64,000 nt of DNA from Parablautia muri (GCF_009917485.1 NZ_QZDT01000003.1:62001-126000); one strand, 5' to 3'. Shown: positions 17,788-25,473, counted from the stretch's first letter. The notes: generated by a model not told the origin, from the sequence alone. A program made the numbers and translations.

Positions 17788-18948
17788 CTATGAAATCGTA
17801 TAAGACGCCACCGCTACTACAATCATAAACAAAATCATGGAAGTGCATACACAGCGTAAAAAAAGAAAACACCCGCCTCCTACCCTGTCCGCACACAGAG
17901 AAATTCTTTTATCGCTGACAATCCCTGTGATCGCCGCTCCCAGCTTTACCGTTGCCGTAACAATCAATATTTTTAAAAGAGGAGTCAGACATGCTCCAAA
18001 AAGCACAATGAAAAGCAATACCCCCATGCTGTTTTTAATCAAAACCGCCGAACCCAGCACCAGCTCCGCCACTCCTTCCGTCACTCCCCCTATGCCCGGA
18101 ATGGCGGACACCGCTTTACGCATGGCAGAAATTCTAAGCCCCGATGCTACAGGCACAATAACAGCCTGTACCAGACTTAAGCCTGTGATTGCCCCCATAG
18201 CCACCTTAAGGGCAAGTCCGATTCCCTTTTCAATAAAGTCAAGCAAAAGCGTTAGTTTTTCTTCTGTCCAAAATCCATTTAAAAGAGCCAGCATTACATA
18301 ACTGAAAATAAAAGGTACCATAACGCTGCTTAAAAAGCTTTCCACCAGATAGGCCACTATCAGCATGAATTGATAATAGTACACACCGGAAGCTGCTCCC
18401 TGGGCGGCGCCCACAGCTACACAGTAAGTCGGTACAAACAATTTCACGAATAACACAATATTTTCCACTGCCTGCGTGGCAGTCTCCGACACAAATAAAA
18501 TCACCTTTGTCAGAATCACCATAAGGAACAAATACAGAAAATAAAATCCTGACTGTGCAAGCTGCCCACCTGCAAACAAGTCGGAAAATTCTGCAAAAAG
18601 CGCCGAAACTACACCCAAAACCAAAATATAAATGAAAATCTGTCGAAGCCCTGACAATTCCCCAAACAGGCCATCCTTCACCTGTTCTGCAAACATTTTA
18701 AATGCCTGCGGCGCATTCCCTTCCATAATCATCACAAGCATCTGCCCTGAATCAATTTCCATACCAGGGAAAAGGCTGTCCATCCCCTCATTGACCTGAC
18801 TCAAATCATTAGATTTCAGCCACCTGTCTATATAGTCAAACTCTGCCCCACTTTCTTTCTTTTCACTTGCACAGGCTCTCATTTCAGGCAAAGACAATGC
18901 TATCATAATCATTCCCCAAAAAAATAAAAATCTCCGGCACTTTTTCAT
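17788..18948 (-). CDS. spoIIIAE: Stage III sporulation protein AE
   Basis: Polytopic membrane protein of the SpoIIIA channel; about 386 residues from the ATG at 18948. GGGGG lies 5 nt upstream of this ATG and the spoIIIAD stop ends at 18950, so the genes abut. An N-terminal signal-like segment is followed by six or more hydrophobic segments. Family motifs include SVMVPFIFSYVMLALLNGF and SGLRISAMRKAVSAIPGIGG. Its transporter-like fold suggests a conduit role but no substrate is known. Confidence 0.94.
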   Translation of the reverse strand: MKKCRRFLFFWGMIMIALSLPEMRACASEKKESGAEFDYIDRWLKSNDLSQVNEGMDSLFPGMEIDSGQMLVMIMEGNAPQAFKMFAEQVKDGLFGELSGLRQIFIYILVLGVVSALFAEFSDLFAGGQLAQSGFYFLYLFLMVILTKVILFVSETATQAVENIVLFVKLFVPTYCVAVGAAQGAASGVYYYQFMLIVAYLVESFLSSVMVPFIFSYVMLALLNGFWTEEKLTLLLDFIEKGIGLALKVAMGAITGLSLVQAVIVPVASGLRISAMRKAVSAIPGIGGVTEGVAELVLGSAVLIKNSMGVLLFIVLFGACLTPLLKILIVTATVKLGAAITGIVSDKRISLCADRVGGGCFLFLRCVCTSMILFMIVVAVASYTIS

Positions 18949-18949
18949 T

Positions 18950-19336
18950 CTAACCCCCAATTGCATTGATATTTCCAATCACCGCTGTCAGCACTGGTAT
19001 CCCCATAAGCAGAACTGACAGCTTTCCAAATATTTCTATCTGCCCCGCTACCGCTCCATATCCTGCATCCTTACATATGGAAGCACAAAATTCACAGACA
19101 TAAGTAATGCCCACCGCCTTAAGCAAAAATCCCAGATACTCGCCACTGCTATTTAAATATTTCTCCAGCTCTTTTACGCCGGTCATGAGTGCTTTCAGAC
19201 CATTTAACGAAAAGGTAAACACTACAAGGCAAATCACTACTCCCAGATATAATCCATATTCCGGCCGGTTTGACTTAAATTGCAGCGCAAGCATCACACC
19301 TGCCACTCCCAATATCCCAATTTTTACAATTTCCAT
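18950..19336 (-). CDS. spoIIIAD: Stage III sporulation protein AD
   Basis: A 128-residue membrane protein with about four hydrophobic segments; part of the SpoIIIA complex. The start is the ATG at 19336 (MEIVKIGILGVAG), which follows AAGAGGGATTGGG. The frame to 19423 runs through a palindromic repeat and is not expected to be translated. It is recognised by YLGVVICLVVFTFSLNGLKAL and FCASICKDAGYGAVAGQIEIFGK. Confidence 0.95.
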   Translation of the reverse strand: MEIVKIGILGVAGVMLALQFKSNRPEYGLYLGVVICLVVFTFSLNGLKALMTGVKELEKYLNSSGEYLGFLLKAVGITYVCEFCASICKDAGYGAVAGQIEIFGKLSVLLMGIPVLTAVIGNINAIGG

Positions 19337-19367
19337 CCCAATCCCTCTTTCTTTCCGGCAAAGCACA

Positions 19368-19391
19368 AATTTGTGGATGACACAAACTTTT
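19368..19391. repeat. Palindrome, copy 2 of a two-copy intergenic repeat
   Basis: AATTTGTGGAT and GACACAAACTTTT abut between spoIIIAC and spoIIIAD. Minus-strand AAGTTTGTG can pair with CACAAATTT (one G-T). The same blocks, separated by 9 nt, occur at 10211-10243. A flanking AGCACAAATTTGTG resembles the tails of the three-copy hairpin family found at 39 and 47 kb. Confidence 0.5.
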
Positions 19392-19425
19392 ACTTTTCGC
19401 TCTGACCTCCATACTGTCACCATTT

Positions 19426-19620
19426 TTACAAATCAAATAAATCCTGTATCATTACAAACAAATCATATATGTAAGGTAAAATCCATGTCAGTACCAAAAT
19501 CAGCCCTGCCAGACTAATCAAAAAGGCATGTTCTTCCCTCCCACTGTGCTTCAAAATCTGACCCAAAATGGTTATCAAAATCCCCACCGCCGCTATTTTA
19601 AAAATCAGGTTTATCTCCAT
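19426..19620 (-). CDS. spoIIIAC: Stage III sporulation protein AC
   Basis: A 64-residue protein with two hydrophobic helices (about 5-22 and 33-55), matching SpoIIIAC in size and in the blocks ILITILGQILKHSGREE and YIYDLFVMIQDLFDL. It starts at ATG after GGAGG. It is encoded between spoIIIAB and spoIIIAD and is expected in the mother-cell membrane. Confidence 0.96.
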   Translation of the reverse strand: MEINLIFKIAAVGILITILGQILKHSGREEHAFLISLAGLILVLTWILPYIYDLFVMIQDLFDL

Positions 19621-19639
19621 ATTCCCTCCATGCGATTGA

Positions 19640-20155
19640 TTATAAAAGCAGAATAGATATCAGTACTCCGGCTCCTACTCCAAAGCTCATAATCATTTTA
19701 TTTTTACCCTTCCGTTCTTTTTCCAGTTCCTCGATATGTAAGTTGATTTCCCGAAGCAACCCGTCCAAAGCCTGTGCCTGTGCATCTTCTTCCATCAATC
19801 CAAGACAGGAAGGAAAATCGAGCAAAAACCTCTTTTCTTTTTGGGTCAACGGCTGGTTTTCCAAAACCTCCCCTATGTATCTTTGCCAGGCCAAAGGGAA
19901 ATTTTTTCCTTCTTCATAAACTTCTGTGAAAATTACTTCAAAAGCTCTTTTAAACGGCCCCTCATTATTTTCCGAAAGTTTCCACAATGCTTCCGGAACC
20001 GCTGCCTTTTGATAGGCGATATAATATTTCATATTTTCATAGAGAATACGCATCTGTTTCAGCAAAAAAAGACGTCTGGTACCGTCTGCGCATATACCGG
20101 CTGTAAATCCAACGCATCCGGTTATCACCAGTATGCACCCTATCAGATTTAGCAT
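19640..20155 (-). CDS. spoIIIAB: Stage III sporulation protein AB
   Basis: A 171-residue membrane-anchored protein related in fold to GspF-type pilus/secretion platform proteins. It has an N-terminal membrane helix (about 2-22), a helical cytoplasmic middle (LKQMRILYENMKYYIAYQK near 30-48) and a C-terminal membrane helix (about 152-171). Its ATG overlaps the spoIIIAA stop by 7 nt, indicating coupled translation of the ATPase and its membrane partner. Confidence 0.94.
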   Translation of the reverse strand: MLNLIGCILVITGCVGFTAGICADGTRRLFLLKQMRILYENMKYYIAYQKAAVPEALWKLSENNEGPFKRAFEVIFTEVYEEGKNFPLAWQRYIGEVLENQPLTQKEKRFLLDFPSCLGLMEEDAQAQALDGLLREINLHIEELEKERKGKNKMIMSFGVGAGVLISILLL

Positions 20156-21144
20156 TTTCCTTTTCCCCTCTTTGCAGGGATTTCATTACCCTCTCCGTCA
20201 AAAATCCCTCTGACCGTACAAATACCGATCTTTTTTTCCAGGAATATGTATCTGTCAAAGATTTTTTCAGGACGGTACTCCCATCTCTCATTCCCACTGT
20301 TCTTTTCCATATCCATAAACTTATATACATCTTCCATAGAATTTCCATGTATGGTTGCCAATACACTGCTGCCGCACTTTAGTATCTGGAACAAAGCCTT
20401 CCTGTCTTCATAGCTTCCAATCTCATCTACCGCCACCACAGCAGGCGCCATGGAGCGCATTAAAAGCATCATTCCCTGTATCTTAGGACATCCGTCCAGC
20501 ACATCCGTGCGCATACCTACGTTGTTCTGCGGAATGCCCATAAAGCTTCCGGCGATTTCCGAACGCTCGTCCACTACTCCCACCTGTCTTCCTTGGGCGT
20601 AAGCGTTCCCCTCCGATGTCTGCCGCACAATATCCCGAAGCAGCGTGGTTTTCCCACACCCAGGGGGCGCTATAATCAGGGTATTCAAAAAGCAGCCATC
20701 CTGATAAAGATGCTCCATTACCCCATCCGCCGCCCCAATCACTTCATGGGAAATCCGGACGTTCATAAACCGGATATGGGCTATATTCCGCACCGTTCCA
20801 TCTCCGTTTAAGACCACCTGTCCTGCCAGACCAATCCTGTGTCCTCCAGGAACAGTTAAAAATCCCTGTCTTATCTCATTTTCAAAAGCATAGATGGAAT
20901 GGCGGCATACATTTTGAAGGATTTCATTCATTTCCCGCTCTGTCATACACCATGCATCCTGACAAAAATGATCTACCGTTCCTTTATTTGACAGAAATTT
21001 TTCCGCACCCGCTATTACAACCCGCACCGGCTGCCCGATTGCAAGGCGTATTTCCTGTAGTTTGTCCACCTGTAAAAGTGCCTGCTCCCATCTAAGCTTC
21101 AGGGAATCCGGAAATATACGTATAATTTCTTCTCTTTTTGTCAT
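20149..21144 (-). CDS. spoIIIAA: Stage III sporulation protein AA (ATPase)
   Basis: Secretion-type ATPase that energises the SpoIIIA channel. About 331 residues from the ATG at 21144; an adjacent ATG at 21147 is too close to the GGGGG site. Walker A APPGCGKTT is at about residues 159-167, Walker B VVAVDEIGSYED follows, and VVDERSEIAG is the family hallmark. It is the first gene of the eight-gene operon. Its ribosome binding site lies in a short repeated segment (21148-21168). Confidence 0.96.
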   Translation of the reverse strand: MTKREEIIRIFPDSLKLRWEQALLQVDKLQEIRLAIGQPVRVVIAGAEKFLSNKGTVDHFCQDAWCMTEREMNEILQNVCRHSIYAFENEIRQGFLTVPGGHRIGLAGQVVLNGDGTVRNIAHIRFMNVRISHEVIGAADGVMEHLYQDGCFLNTLIIAPPGCGKTTLLRDIVRQTSEGNAYAQGRQVGVVDERSEIAGSFMGIPQNNVGMRTDVLDGCPKIQGMMLLMRSMAPAVVAVDEIGSYEDRKALFQILKCGSSVLATIHGNSMEDVYKFMDMEKNSGNERWEYRPEKIFDRYIFLEKKIGICTVRGIFDGEGNEIPAKRGKGKC

Positions 21145-21241
21145 CATAATCCCCCATTTTGGCCAGCCGCCCACCCTATGAGCGCAGGCTTATCCGCCAA
21201 CTAAAAAACGGTTGCTTTTCAATCTATTTGCCTCTTATCCC

Positions 21242-21269
21242 AATATATGAAAAATTGGCCAAGTTATGC
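21242..21269 (-). promoter_or_regulatory. Possible sigma-E promoter of the spoIIIA operon
   Basis: On the minus strand GGCATAAC is followed after about 13 nt by CATATATT, which fits the sigma-E -10 pattern CATAnnnT. It lies downstream of the pnp terminator and about 100 nt before spoIIIAA, where a mother-cell promoter is expected. The -35 match is only fair. Confidence 0.35.
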
Positions 21270-21319
21270 CTGTAAATTATGCGGTTGCTCAGAACGCCCT
21301 GGGAACTATCCCCACACGC

Positions 21320-21347
21320 ACAAAAGGCTATGCCTAAGCATAGCCTT
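21320..21347 (-). terminator. pnp terminator
   Basis: Minus-strand AAGGCTATGC and GCATAGCCTT form a perfect 10-bp stem with a 4-nt loop, followed by TTTTGTG. It lies 25 nt after the pnp stop. Confidence 0.85.
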
Positions 21348-21371
21348 CTGATCCTTTATAACAAATTCTAT

Positions 21372-23462
21372 TTATTTCTGTGCCACATCTTTCATGGAGA
21401 AGCTCATTCTTCCCATTCTGTCCTTGCCAAGGCACACAACCGTCACCTTATCCCCAAGAGTGAGCACATCCTCTACGCGGTTGATTCTCTCTTTGGCAAT
21501 CTTGGAAATGTGGACCATCCCCTCCTTGCCGGGCGCAAACTCAACGAAAGCGCCAAATTCTTTAATGCTTACCACAATCCCCTGGAAAATCTGCCCTTCC
21601 TGGTAATCCGTAACAATGGTCTTGATGTATTCCAAAGCCTTATCCATCATAGCGGCGTCCGTACCGCATACGGACACGTTTCCATCGTCTGTAATATCGA
21701 TCTTGACCCCTGTGCGGGCAATGATCTCATTGATGGTCTTACCTCGCTGGCCTACCACATCCCCAATCTTTTCAGGGTCGATCTGAAGGGAAATGATCTT
21801 AGGCGCGTAAGGGCCAACCTCCGCTCTGGGCGCATCAATCGCTTTCTTCATGCAGTTATCCATGATAAACAATCTAGCCTCCCGGCATCTAGCAATGGCG
21901 CCTTCCACGATAGGTCTTGTAAGACCATGAATCTTAATATCCATCTGAATAGCCGTAATACCTTCTGTGGTACCTGTCACCTTAAAGTCCATGTCCCCAA
22001 AGAAGTCTTCCAGTCCCTGGATATCCGTAAGCAGTACGAAATCATCGTCACTCTCCCCGGTAACCAGACCGCAGGAAATACCTGCAACCATCTTCTTAAT
22101 GGGCACGCCTGCAGCCATCAGGGACATACAGGATGCACAGGTAGAAGCCATGGATGTGGAACCATTGGACTCAAAAGTCTCGGAAACCGTACGGATTGCA
22201 TAAGGGAATTCTTCTTCTGAGGGAAGTACGGGTATAAGCGCTCTTTCCGCCAAAGCGCCATGACCGATTTCCCTTCTGCCGGGCCCTCTTGAGGGCTTCG
22301 TCTCACCTACGGAGTAGGAGGGGAAATTGTAGTGGTGCATATAACGCTTGCTCACTTCATTTTCATCCAATCCGTCAATCCTCTGCTGTTCGGACAAAGG
22401 AGCCAGTGTACACACATTGCAAATCTGGGTTTGCCCACGGGTAAACATTGCGGAGCCATGTACTCTGGGAATAATGTCAACCTCCGCTGCCAAAGGACGA
22501 ATCTGGGTAATCTCACGGCCGTCCGGGCGCTTATGGTCTTTTAAAATCATCTTGCGGACTGTCTTTTTCTCATACTGGTAAATTGCCTCACCCAGCACAG
22601 ACAGCCATTCCTCATTTTCCGCAAAGGCTTCCTCTAACTTTTCCGTGATATTTTTAATATTCTCCTCACGGACCTGTTTTTCGTCTGTGAAAACTGCCTC
22701 CTCCATTTCAGCAGGCGGTACGATCTCCCTAATTGCCGCAAAAAGCTCCTCCGGAACGGCACAGCTTGTATAAGTGTGTTTTTCCTTGCCAACCTCAGCC
22801 ACGATCTGGTTGATGAAAGCAATGATTGTCTGGTTGATCTCATGGGCTTTATAAATAGCCTCAATCATTTTTTCTTCAGGAATCTCATTGGCGCCTGCTT
22901 CAATCATGATCACCTTTTCCGATGTGGATGCCACAGTCAAATCTAAATCGCCATTTTTCCACTGCTCCTGGGACGGGTTGATGATAAATTCCCCATCTAT
23001 CATTCCCATCTGGGTCATAGCGCAGGGTCCATCGAAGGGAATATCTGAAATGCTGGTTGCAATAGCCGCTCCCAGCATAGCCACCAGCTCCGGGCGGCAG
23101 GCCGGGTCAACGCTCATAACCATATTGTTTAAGGTTACATCATTCCGGTAATCCTTTGGAAACAAAGGACGCATAGGCCTGTCAATGACACGGCTTGTAA
23201 GTATGGCATTCTCGGATGCCTTACCCTCTCTCTTATTAAATCCTCCGGGGATTTTTCCTACTGCATACAGCTTTTCCTCATACTCTACACTCAGCGGGAA
23301 AAAATCAATTCCTTCCCTTGGCTTGTCTGATGCGGTTGCGGTAGACAACACGGTGGTATCGCCATAATGCATAAACGCGCATCCGTTTGCCTGCTTGCCC
23401 ACTCTGTTCACATCAACGCTGAGTGTACGGCCTGCAAGCTCCATTGAAAACGTCTTGTACAT
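21372..23462 (-). CDS. pnp: Polyribonucleotide nucleotidyltransferase
   Basis: 3'-5' phosphorolytic exoribonuclease of RNA turnover. 696 residues, normal length. There are two RNase PH-like domains (about 10-230 and 320-540), with the C-terminal catalytic blocks VETFESNGSTSMASTCASCMSLM and SDDDFVLLTDIQGLEDFFGDMDFKVTGT. A KH domain (KIGDVVGQRGKTINEII, near 560-620) and an S1 domain (GIVVSIKEFGAFVEFAPGKEGMVH, near 625-690) complete it. It lies downstream of rpsO with a terminator between, the common bacterial order. Confidence 0.98.
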   Translation of the reverse strand: MYKTFSMELAGRTLSVDVNRVGKQANGCAFMHYGDTTVLSTATASDKPREGIDFFPLSVEYEEKLYAVGKIPGGFNKREGKASENAILTSRVIDRPMRPLFPKDYRNDVTLNNMVMSVDPACRPELVAMLGAAIATSISDIPFDGPCAMTQMGMIDGEFIINPSQEQWKNGDLDLTVASTSEKVIMIEAGANEIPEEKMIEAIYKAHEINQTIIAFINQIVAEVGKEKHTYTSCAVPEELFAAIREIVPPAEMEEAVFTDEKQVREENIKNITEKLEEAFAENEEWLSVLGEAIYQYEKKTVRKMILKDHKRPDGREITQIRPLAAEVDIIPRVHGSAMFTRGQTQICNVCTLAPLSEQQRIDGLDENEVSKRYMHHYNFPSYSVGETKPSRGPGRREIGHGALAERALIPVLPSEEEFPYAIRTVSETFESNGSTSMASTCASCMSLMAAGVPIKKMVAGISCGLVTGESDDDFVLLTDIQGLEDFFGDMDFKVTGTTEGITAIQMDIKIHGLTRPIVEGAIARCREARLFIMDNCMKKAIDAPRAEVGPYAPKIISLQIDPEKIGDVVGQRGKTINEIIARTGVKIDITDDGNVSVCGTDAAMMDKALEYIKTIVTDYQEGQIFQGIVVSIKEFGAFVEFAPGKEGMVHISKIAKERINRVEDVLTLGDKVTVVCLGKDRMGRMSFSMKDVAQK

Positions 23463-23535
23463 AATCTCTCTCCTTTTCTTTGCTCACCAGCCGGATGCCC
23501 GCCAAATACCATCGCTATTGGCAAACCGGCACATT

Positions 23536-23580
23536 GAATAAAAAGGCGGAGACCGAATCAATCGGTATGCTCCGCCTTAA
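23536..23580 (-). terminator. rpsO terminator
   Basis: On the minus strand AAGGCGGAG pairs perfectly with CTCCGCCTT, with an inner ACCGA/TCGGT extension, followed by TTTTTATT. It lies just after the rpsO stop and upstream of pnp. Read-through would be needed for rpsO-pnp cotranscription. Confidence 0.9.
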
Positions 23581-23591
23581 AACTGCCATTT

Positions 23592-23858
23592 TTACTTTCT
23601 AAGTCCCAGTTTCTCAATCAAAGCACGGTATCTTTCGATGTCTTTCTCTTTCAGATAATTAAGAAGACCACGTCTCTGACCAACCATCTTAAACATACCT
23701 CTTCTGGAATGATTATCTTTCGGATGCACCTTCAGATGCTCTGTAAGCTCCTGGATTCTTGCTGATAATACCGCAATCTGTACCTCAGGTGAACCTGTGT
23801 CACCCTCACATCTTGCATGCTGCTGCATAATTGCTGTTTTCTTTTCTTTAGAAATCAT
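23592..23858 (-). CDS. rpsO: 30S ribosomal protein S15
   Basis: An 88-residue primary 16S-binding protein of the 30S platform. It starts at the ATG at 23858 with a strong AGGAGGAG site; the frame extending to 23885 is not expected to be translated. Family blocks are visible: [37 protein letters not shown] and LIEKLGLRK at the end. It is driven by the promoter at 23949-23977. Confidence 0.98.
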   Translation of the reverse strand: MISKEKKTAIMQQHARCEGDTGSPEVQIAVLSARIQELTEHLKVHPKDNHSRRGMFKMVGQRRGLLNYLKEKDIERYRALIEKLGLRK

Positions 23859-23879
23859 GAAATCTCCTCCTTCATTTTC

Positions 23880-23945
23880 ATACACCTGCTGCTAAGAACC
23901 GGTCGGAGAATCCTAAGTTCTGGGCAACGGTAAACTTCATACCGA
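23880..23945 (-). promoter_or_regulatory. rpsO leader, possible S15 autoregulatory structure
   Basis: Between the promoter and the ribosome binding site the transcript can form a hairpin with AGAACT and GGTTCT arms (about 23896-23922) and contains GC-rich segments near TTGCCCAG. S15 leaders in Firmicutes fold into structures that bind S15. The match here is by position and hairpin only, not to a covariance model. Confidence 0.3.
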
Positions 23946-23948
23946 TTA

Positions 23949-23977
23949 ATCATAGCACGGCTTTGGACAAATGTAAA
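23949..23977 (-). promoter_or_regulatory. rpsO sigma-A promoter
   Basis: TTTACA (23977-23972), a 17-nt spacer and TATGAT (23954-23949), reading on the minus strand. It lies about 90 nt upstream of the rpsO start. Confidence 0.75.
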
Positions 23978-24090
23978 GAAATAAATTCATAGATTGATTT
24001 CTCTCACGGAATGCGCAGTAAATGCACATTCCTGACCCATAAAAAGTAACCTTGGCACATTGCCTGCGAGAATAAACATGTGCTTGGCTC

Positions 24091-24119
24091 TTGAATCCTG
24101 CTGCCGGATATGCTATATT
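24091..24119 (+). promoter_or_regulatory. Promoter of the putative antisense antitoxin RNA
   Basis: TTGAAT (24091-24096), a 17-nt spacer and TATATT (24114-24119) on the plus strand, the only strong plus-strand promoter seen in this minus-strand region. It points at the 3' end of the small holin-like ORF. No plus-strand protein gene follows, so a non-coding product is likely. Confidence 0.65.
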
Positions 24120-24125
24120 ATAGGC

Positions 24126-24235
24126 AGAAAAGGGAAAGCCATAGAAGCGGCTCTACCCACACAACAAGTTTATATTTCTGCTAAAAAGTAGTCAGCCGTC
24201 ACTATTGGTAGTAGTGGCGGCTATTTCTTTTTCCC
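24126..24235 (+). ncRNA. Putative type I antitoxin antisense RNA
   Basis: Predicted transcript of roughly 110 nt from the promoter at 24091-24119 to the shared hairpin terminator at 24191-24222, which on this strand is followed by ATTTCTTTTT. It would overlap the last ~50 nt of the convergent toxin mRNA, including its final ten or so codons and terminator. This is the layout of TxpA/RatA-type pairs. Boundaries are inferred from promoter and terminator; no expression evidence is available. Confidence 0.5.
24181..24235. terminator. Bidirectional terminator shared by toxin mRNA and antisense RNA
   Basis: AGCCGTCACTA and TAGTGGCGGCT (about 24194-24222) form an 11-bp stem with one G-U pair. The minus-strand transcript then reads GACTACTTTTT and the plus-strand transcript ATTTCTTTTT. 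The stem overlaps the toxin stop codon. Confidence 0.75.
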
Positions 24236-24315
24236 CTGTAAACCTGATAAATCAAATTCACAAGGGCGACAATGAGTATTCCAATCTGAATGAAATCCTG
24301 ATATGTAACATACAT
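24202..24315 (-). CDS. Holin-like small membrane toxin (type I TA)
   Basis: A 37-residue ORF missed by length cut-offs. It begins MYVTYQDFIQIGILIV, has one hydrophobic helix at about residues 7-26 and ends in a basic tail (RGKRNSRHYYQ). The xVTYxDxxQIGILIV pattern resembles the putative holin-like toxin family that includes TxpA-type peptides, which damage membranes when their antisense RNA is absent. A strong AAGGAGGGC site lies 8 nt upstream. It has its own promoter, a structured leader and a terminator overlapping the stop codon. The family assignment is by pattern recognition and was not searched. Confidence 0.7.
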   Translation of the reverse strand: MYVTYQDFIQIGILIVALVNLIYQVYRGKRNSRHYYQ

Positions 24316-24321
24316 TGTATC

Positions 24322-24361
24322 GCCCTCCTTTCTTTCGTCTGGAGGGCTGCTTAAACCCTCC
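24322..24361 (-). promoter_or_regulatory. Toxin mRNA leader with competing SD-sequestering hairpins
   Basis: The Shine-Dalgarno GGAGGGC (24328-24322) is perfectly complementary to GCCCTCC at 24347-24341, forming a 7-bp stem with a 12-nt loop that would hide the ribosome binding site. A second GGAGGG at 24361-24356 can instead pair with the same CCCTCC and release the site. Such mutually exclusive folds are typical of type I toxin mRNAs. Confidence 0.6.
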
Positions 24362-24413
24362 GAAAAAACAAGAGGGGGAAGCCGCCTTTGGCTCTATGGT
24401 TTCCCATGAATGG

Positions 24414-24442
24414 AGTATAGCGCACATTTCCGTGTCAAGCAA
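24414..24442 (-). promoter_or_regulatory. Toxin mRNA promoter
   Basis: TTGCTT (24442-24437), a 17-nt spacer and TATACT (24419-24414) on the minus strand, only 12 nt after the permease stop codon. The expected start near 24407 gives a leader of about 90 nt and an mRNA of about 225 nt. Confidence 0.6.
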
Positions 24443-24453
24443 TTACAATAAGC

Positions 24454-25473
24454 TTACGCTTTCTTACTTTCTTTAATCTTGGCAAACACTGCCTGCAGCA
24501 GAATGAAGAAGCATAGCAAAATGGCCGTAATAATGTTTGCCCAGGAGCTTACCAGCTTGCCGTTGGTCTTTACCAGGGTTGAAATCGTACCGTTAATAAG
24601 CACACCCACCAGCGATCCAAAGACATTGCCCACGCCGCCGGTCAAAAGCGTTCCGCCAATAACTGAAGATGAAATTGCGTCCATTTCAAGCCCCGCCGCC
24701 TGGGTGGTGGTGCCGCACATCGTATTTAAGCAGTAGCAAATCCCACCAATGGAGGTCAGGAAACTGCACAATGTATAAGTAAGAAGTTTTGTTTTCTTTA
24801 CATTTAAGCCCATCAGCGTTGCGGAAACCTGATTGCCGCCCACCGCATAAATACTTCTCCCAAATTTGGTATACTTTAACATGAGAAAGACAAGGAGTAC
24901 CACCAGCAGCGCCACAATAACCGTAGGGCGAATAAAGGGAACCTGGTAGATTCCTTTTTTATTTTCATAGCCGCCGAAAGGAATGGTGAGCTTTGCATTG
25001 GAAATTGCCGTAAAAATCTTATCCGAAACAATACTTACCTGATCTTTGCAAATCACGGCCGTCATGCCCCTGGCAAAAAACATTCCTGCCATCGTCACGA
25101 TAAAAGGCTGGATTTCCAGATATGCCACGCAGAATCCCTGCACAAGCCCAAATGCAATACCTATTATAAGAACCATAACCATCAGCGCCGGACTTTTCAT
25201 TCCCCAGTTTTCCATGCCTACCGCCAGAATCATACAGTCCATGGCTATCAGGGAGCCTACGGAAATATCAATACCGCCTGTCAGCATGACACAGGTCATT
25301 CCCGCTGCTACCACAATCAGCCCTGCATTATTAATTAACACATTTAAAAATGTCTGGAAATGCGTAAAGCCTCTGTCCGAATAAATGATGCAGCCGCCCA
25401 AATACATTGTGACAAACAGCACTACCGTGATGGCCAGTAATATATTATTTCCGCCTATTTTCCGTTTTTTCAT
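24454..25473 (-). CDS. Sugar ABC transporter permease (YjfF-like)
   Basis: A 339-residue inner-membrane permease of the RbsC/BPD_transp_2 family with about 8-10 hydrophobic segments. The hallmark LTGGIDISVGSLIAMDCM lies near residues 64-81, and the coupling-region block GGNQVSATLMGLNVKKTKLLTY further on. With the second permease it would form the channel of a ytfQRT-yjfF-like galactofuranose importer. Its ATG overlaps the stop of the upstream permease (ATGA). Sugar specificity is inferred from gene order and from the binding protein. Confidence 0.88.
   Translation of the reverse strand: MKKRKIGGNNILLAITVVLFVTMYLGGCIIYSDRGFTHFQTFLNVLINNAGLIVVAAGMTCVMLTGGIDISVGSLIAMDCMILAVGMENWGMKSPALMVMVLIIGIAFGLVQGFCVAYLEIQPFIVTMAGMFFARGMTAVICKDQVSIVSDKIFTAISNAKLTIPFGGYENKKGIYQVPFIRPTVIVALLVVLLVFLMLKYTKFGRSIYAVGGNQVSATLMGLNVKKTKLLTYTLCSFLTSIGGICYCLNTMCGTTTQAAGLEMDAISSSVIGGTLLTGGVGNVFGSLVGVLINGTISTLVKTNGKLVSSWANIITAILLCFFILLQAVFAKIKESKKA

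Noticed and set aside
21279-22220. A 313-codon plus-strand frame opposite pnp
   Set aside because: It is the antisense of conserved PNPase sequence, with His/Asn-rich composition and no homology that can be recognised.
24221-24442. A 73-codon minus-strand frame overlapping the toxin locus
   Set aside because: It lacks a ribosome binding site, has no recognisable composition and runs in another frame through the toxin promoter, leader and coding region. The 37-codon frame has all the expected signals.
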